Source: Trochalopteron elliotii (Eukaryota > Chordata > Aves > Passeriformes > Leiothrichidae). From it: 64,000 bases of DNA. The stretch's first letter is position 1, and the number at the start of each line of letters is the position of its first letter. The notes under the pieces are model-generated. The model made no database searches and was not told where the DNA came from. It worked only from the letters and a program-made list of their open reading frames with translations. The translations under genes were made by a program, and so were the position numbers. Location of the stretch: contig JANPWX010000097.1 of assembly GCA_024734555.1 (NCBI GenBank), positions 5,139,004 through 5,203,003 of the forward strand. Reading direction: 5' to 3'. This document shows positions 59,772-64,000 of the stretch, one piece after another.

Positions 59772-62700
59772 TCAAGAGAAAGCAGGTGGGAATAAGAAGG
59801 AAGCAAGGGATGCATGTCTTGAACACCAGTGTGTTCCATCAATTTATTCCATCACCAAAACTGTCTCTTGTACATGTGCATGCCTGTATACCACACATTG
59901 CTGAGCTAGAGAGGAGTACTTAGCAGACAGCATTACTTGCAAACCCCCTTCCCCCCAAAGGACCATCTTCAATCAATCTGAAATGATGGTGGGTTCACTG
60001 GAGTGCCTTGTAACTTACATCCACCTGAGACAGCAGCTCTCTCTTTAATGGCAGCAGCAGCACGTGGGCAGGGAAAGGAGGCAGCAGAGCAGAAGGAAGG
60101 CTGGTGCAAGTGGATCAGCCCTGCACACACTGCAGGGATGGAGCCATCCACAGTGACCCTCAGGCCACAGCACGGTGGGTCCCCAGCAGCCAGCACCACC
60201 CTTGCTTTGTTGATGCCAAGGGATCCACACTGAGCTCCATGAACTGGAGGTGCAGCCTTCTCTTGCACTGCTTTTATTAATAATACAGCTGCTGCAGTGG
60301 GTGGCAGCCTGGGCTCTCAGTCTGCTTCGTGTCGAAGCCTTTGTCCTCAGTCGGGCAGTGTTTCAAACAGAGTTGTGCTGGGTTTGTTTCTGGGCCAAAC
60401 AAAAGCCTGCCCCAGCAAATGCCACTGTGGCTCACAGGCTTTCTTCTCAGGACTTACCTGTTCTGTCAGCTCTGCTTGCAAAGCCTGCATAACTCCTTGT
60501 GTTTGTTCTCCAAACAAGCATTCAAATACACTCTTTTGTGTTTTCTTTTCCAGAAGAAAACCAGAGCAGAAGAAACCTGTGTGAACAAGCCAGGGGGAGC
60601 ACCCTTAGCTGTGAGAAGCCAACAACAACAGGAACACCACTTTCAGATTTCCTCACAGCTCTGCAGCAAATGAAACGGAGCAAAACAGCAAACTCAATGG
60701 GGAAAGAGCCACTGGTGGGGCCCACTTTATGAAAAAATGCTGCCCTTGTGTCCTGTAGATGTTGATCATGGCAAAGCCAGTCAGAACCCATCTGTAAGCT
60801 TCCCCCACTCTCTCATGGCCTCATTTCTCTAAACATAATACAGTTCCTCTACAAAGTGCAGAAGCGAGCACTGTACACTCCTTTATGAAGCTAAGGATGG
60901 AAGTCTAGGTTTCTTTCTTGAGTATCCTGGGTTTCATGGAGCCTGCCAAGGTGCCAAGATAGCCCCAAATACACAGGAAAAATCTTCCTGCTACAAAAGT
61001 CCAAGAGTCCCCAAAGAGTCTGTGTGAGCCCCTGCTCTGAGCAAGACAGCTTGAACTCCTCAGGGACATCAGTCCTAGCCCTGGGTGCAGAGTCACTAGG
61101 AGATGTAACTAGTGGTCTGCCTTGTACAGCCCATGCCTTGTGTTTTCTGTCTGTATTCTCTGTCCTCTAACCTCTTTGAACTGTCTTTTAAAATGTCTAA
61201 ACAAAAACGTGTGACTCTCGCAGAATTACCATCCAAATTATAATTATACCCAGACACAATATTAAAGTTGAAGGGCCAAATACTCGAAAGTTAAGAAACA
61301 ATAGAATTTCTATTGCCTCTGTACTTTAATGCAAATCCTTCCCTCTGCAGCTGCTGTGGTTTCTGTGCAGTCTATCTGCTGTGAGTGAAGGACCCAGGGG
61401 CACGTTTTCTGGGCGTCCCTGCTGCTCCCATGAGGAATTGAACACAGGGCTGGCTGAATGTGTTGGATGTATCCACCTTTGTCCCTCCTGTATACCCTGC
61501 AGTTGTGGAAGCACAATGCTGGATGGCAAGTGGGGTGAAGGAGCTGGTGGATGAAAAACACCTCAGCAGGAGCTAATGGTTTTTTCTAGCCCAGACCACT
61601 TCCGTGTGAAGCCTGCAGGGGTGGTGCAAGGGTGAGGATGAGAGTGAAGACTAGGAAAGAAGGACTTATGCTGGCTTTGCTCCGAACAAAACATTCTTCC
61701 AACTTAGGCAAACAGCAATGCTTGCATGACACTCTCTTGGAACCTCTTTTACCCTTCACGACTCCTGAGCCAGTGTTTTTTAATCCAAGTTGCTGAACAT
61801 GTTAAGCAAGGATGGAGGCAGGAGAGGATCTAGCAAAGAGAAGTGAGGTCATGATTCTGAGTGACTGAGTGCTGCACTGGATAATGGACTGAGCTTCCTG
61901 CTCAGCACCTTGGAGGTGTTAAACACATCACTCTGTCCAAGCATTTTTCAGCACTTTTCTGCCTCATTTTTTGAGTGCTTTTAAGTCCTTGCTTCAAACC
62001 GCAAGAGCACTTGGATTTGCAAAAGTAATGCCATCAAATTTTGTCAATACAGCCACTAGTCTCTAGCCTTCTCAGACATGGCTAACCTTTTTCACCAAAA
62101 ATTCAGTCTGGGGCAACCCCCAGGAATGTAAACTTTCAACCCACAAGGTGAAGTGTTGGAAACACTGATAAATTCCTCAAATCAGGCTCCTGGAATGGAA
62201 AGCATTTGGCGAACTTGTAAGAGGCGAAACCAATCCACAACACTTGAGAATAGAGCTTGTCTCTATAAATAATAAAAAGGAGCAGCTGTTATCTAAAAAA
62301 GTCAGAGCATGAAGCAAAAATGTCCTCCAGGGTATTTGGATACACTTGCAGGAACTGGCACACAGCTGGAACGGGTGTACAAAACGTCTCTCTGAGGCTA
62401 GTGGGACCTTACCTGTGCTTTAAGATGAAAGTCACTGGGCTTCCATGTGCAGTGTGGACAGCTGCATTGCTTCAGCTCTCTTCCTTCCAGGTAAAAGGGT
62501 GCAGAAGTGCATTACCTGAGGCTTGTCATTCCATTTGCAGAAGTGATTCAGGCATTCATGCCTCCACGGCACAGATTCAAAATCTAGGTGACTAGGGTTT
62601 TACATCACTGTGCTGGGTTTGGTGGGTCTGGTTCTTCTACTTCACCTCTCAGATGAAGCTCTTAAAGTGATGTAAGTAAAAATGTTAAATCTGACTTTAT

Positions 62701-64000
62701 TTCTAAACTTGGGGAAAACTTGGCTGTGGTGGGTGTGTTCTAATGGTGATGTGCTTAGTGTCCAGCAATGGTGAAAAACAGACTGTCAGTTTGAGTGCTC
62801 CACTGTTGGTTCCTGCAGCTGAGGATATTTGCCTTGAACATCCCTTTCTGTGGCTGGTGGCAACACTGAAAAGGAATAACTCCTTCCTTAAACATTTGGG
62901 AGGGAATTCACAGGAAAAGACACAGATCACGTTAGGTCTAACCAGCAAAGTCCATTTTTCTTTGACAGCCTCCCTGGCATCAGGACTAGAAAGCCTTGTG
63001 CTCAGTTGAAGTCTTCTCGCACTTTGGTCAACCAGCCTGGTGGAGAGACAGGCATACAGAAAAAATGGTTCTGCAGACTCAGGGTGAGACCCCCCCCTAC
63101 TGCTTGCAGACTTCACATTTTAGGGTGCTGCTTTCCAATTGCTTGGGATTTTCTTGAAGATGATTTTGACTACATGAAAAAGTATTGCTTTTAAATTTTA
63201 AAAATTGCCTTTTATGCACTCTCTTTCTTGTTGCTTTTCTTTTCTTCCTTTCCTTCCAGGCTTTGGGGCTTTTTTCTTCCACATCATATTCACCACATCC
63301 TTGAAGTGGGAGGAGAGAAACTAAAAGAAAATATTTAATACCTCAAGTGTTTTTAAACCATCAGCAATTGGTAGAAGCCTGAAGAGGTCATCCCTGGAAA
63401 TAATCCAGCTGGTGAACTCCTTATGGATGTCACCTTTCCAAGAGCAGTGCTATTTCCTCATGAGGTGGGTGTACTTATTTATTGTGCCATTAAAGCTGTT
63501 TTCTTTCAGGCAGCCTTTAAATATCTTCCCTGGGGATTTGTCAGGCTGGGCAGCAAACCAAGTGGAACCCCCTAAAGTTAAGAGCTCAGCTCTGTTGGAC
63601 ATAAACCACTTAACATTTCAAAGACGACAAAAGTGGTACATATCCAATTTGTTTCCAGCAAGAAAGAAAGAACTGGCAAGTAGCACACTGAGTCCATCAC
63701 AACAGATAAGCCATGCCATGGTGACTCCCTTCTTCAGGCAAGAGCAGAAGGCTGCTCTATGTCTTATCTACAAGCTGTAGTTATGGACCCTTCACTCCTT
63801 TTGTCATGGCTCCAGAGAGGCCAAGACTGATGCTTCAAAATCCCATGCTCAATTGCTCCCATGGGCTCTTACTGCTGCTGCTTTCCATTACTGCTGCAAA
63901 CCTTCCCCCTGCCCTGCTCACAGGGCTTGACTTTTGGTGTTATATATCTTGAATGTAGTTGTTCAGAGCTCAAAGAGTGGTGCTGTTCATGATTCACTGT
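59772..64000. other. Unique non-coding sequence to the window end, no gene seen
   Basis: GC-richer at 60.0-60.8 kb with overlapping short frames on both strands and no domain. An octamer ATGCAAAT is at 61329-61336. Frames at 62703-63116 (reverse, 137 codons) and 63412-63780 (forward, 122 codons) have no recognisable features. I see no transposon or RNA gene here. Confidence 0.45.

Noticed and set aside
62610..62650. TGTGCTGGGTTTGGTGGG, resembling the start of some avian LTRs
   Set aside because: No matching second LTR, no CA end at a plausible distance, and no retroviral interior.
1..64000. An undescribed multi-gene system
   Set aside because: No cluster of supported coding genes exists in the window, so the unusual signals are short non-coding patterns that need outside data.

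Overview
The window looks like a stretch of bird nuclear genome, either intergenic or within a large intron. The strongest evidence is a set of CR1-type non-LTR retrotransposon fragments. Two of them (12154-12490 and 31117-31600) have the layout typical of avian CR1 3' ends, including the CACAGAAT/CATAGAAT-type terminal octamers. The 31 kb copy resembles CR1 subfamilies common in Neoaves, so a passerine or other neoavian bird is plausible, but the sequence alone does not fix the species. No part resembles a bacterial or viral genome.

I found no protein-coding gene I would defend. The open frames longer than 150 codons (at 15676-16236, 26972-27508, 39258-39773 and 47784-48380) show no recognisable domain, often start at GTG/TTG-type codons or run through simple repeats, and fit chance in 64 kb read in six frames. 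I saw no tRNA, rRNA, U-snRNA, CRISPR array or operon.

Layout. 1-12 kb: unique sequence with a long alternating purine-pyrimidine tract (1.2 kb), a 24-bp duplication (3.56 kb), a 119-bp hairpin-capable segment (5.1 kb) and a CpG-richer patch ending in three consecutive palindromes (9.0-9.35 kb). 12-32 kb: four reverse-strand and forward-strand CR1 pieces (12.2, 17.8-18.2, 25.4, 30.2-30.7 and 31.1-31.6 kb), two of which still carry readable reverse-transcriptase motifs, separated by unique sequence with some non-coding blocks that look constrained. 32-40 kb: the most unusual part, with a tandem pair of octamer motifs (32.5 kb), a CpG-denser block with splice-like borders (33.0-33.3 kb), a 21-bp minisatellite (35.4 kb), a block at 36.7 kb sharing an 18/19-bp match with the 33.1 kb block, and a second splice-bordered candidate micro-exon at 39.6 kb. 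41.2-42.2 kb: an old reverse-strand CR1-like LINE running from the RT region towards its 3' end. 42-64 kb: mostly unique sequence, with homopolymer tracts, a repeated GATA+ETS-like 24-mer (53.0 and 55.8 kb), a CpG-richer patch (53.05-53.28 kb) and one more CR1 3' end (59.1-59.4 kb).

No genes are seen to work together here. If the window has a function it is most likely regulatory: at least nine perfect ATGCAAAT/ATTTGCAT octamers were found by eye, two pairs of them in ordered arrangements. That reading is inference and needs cross-species alignment and chromatin or RNA data.
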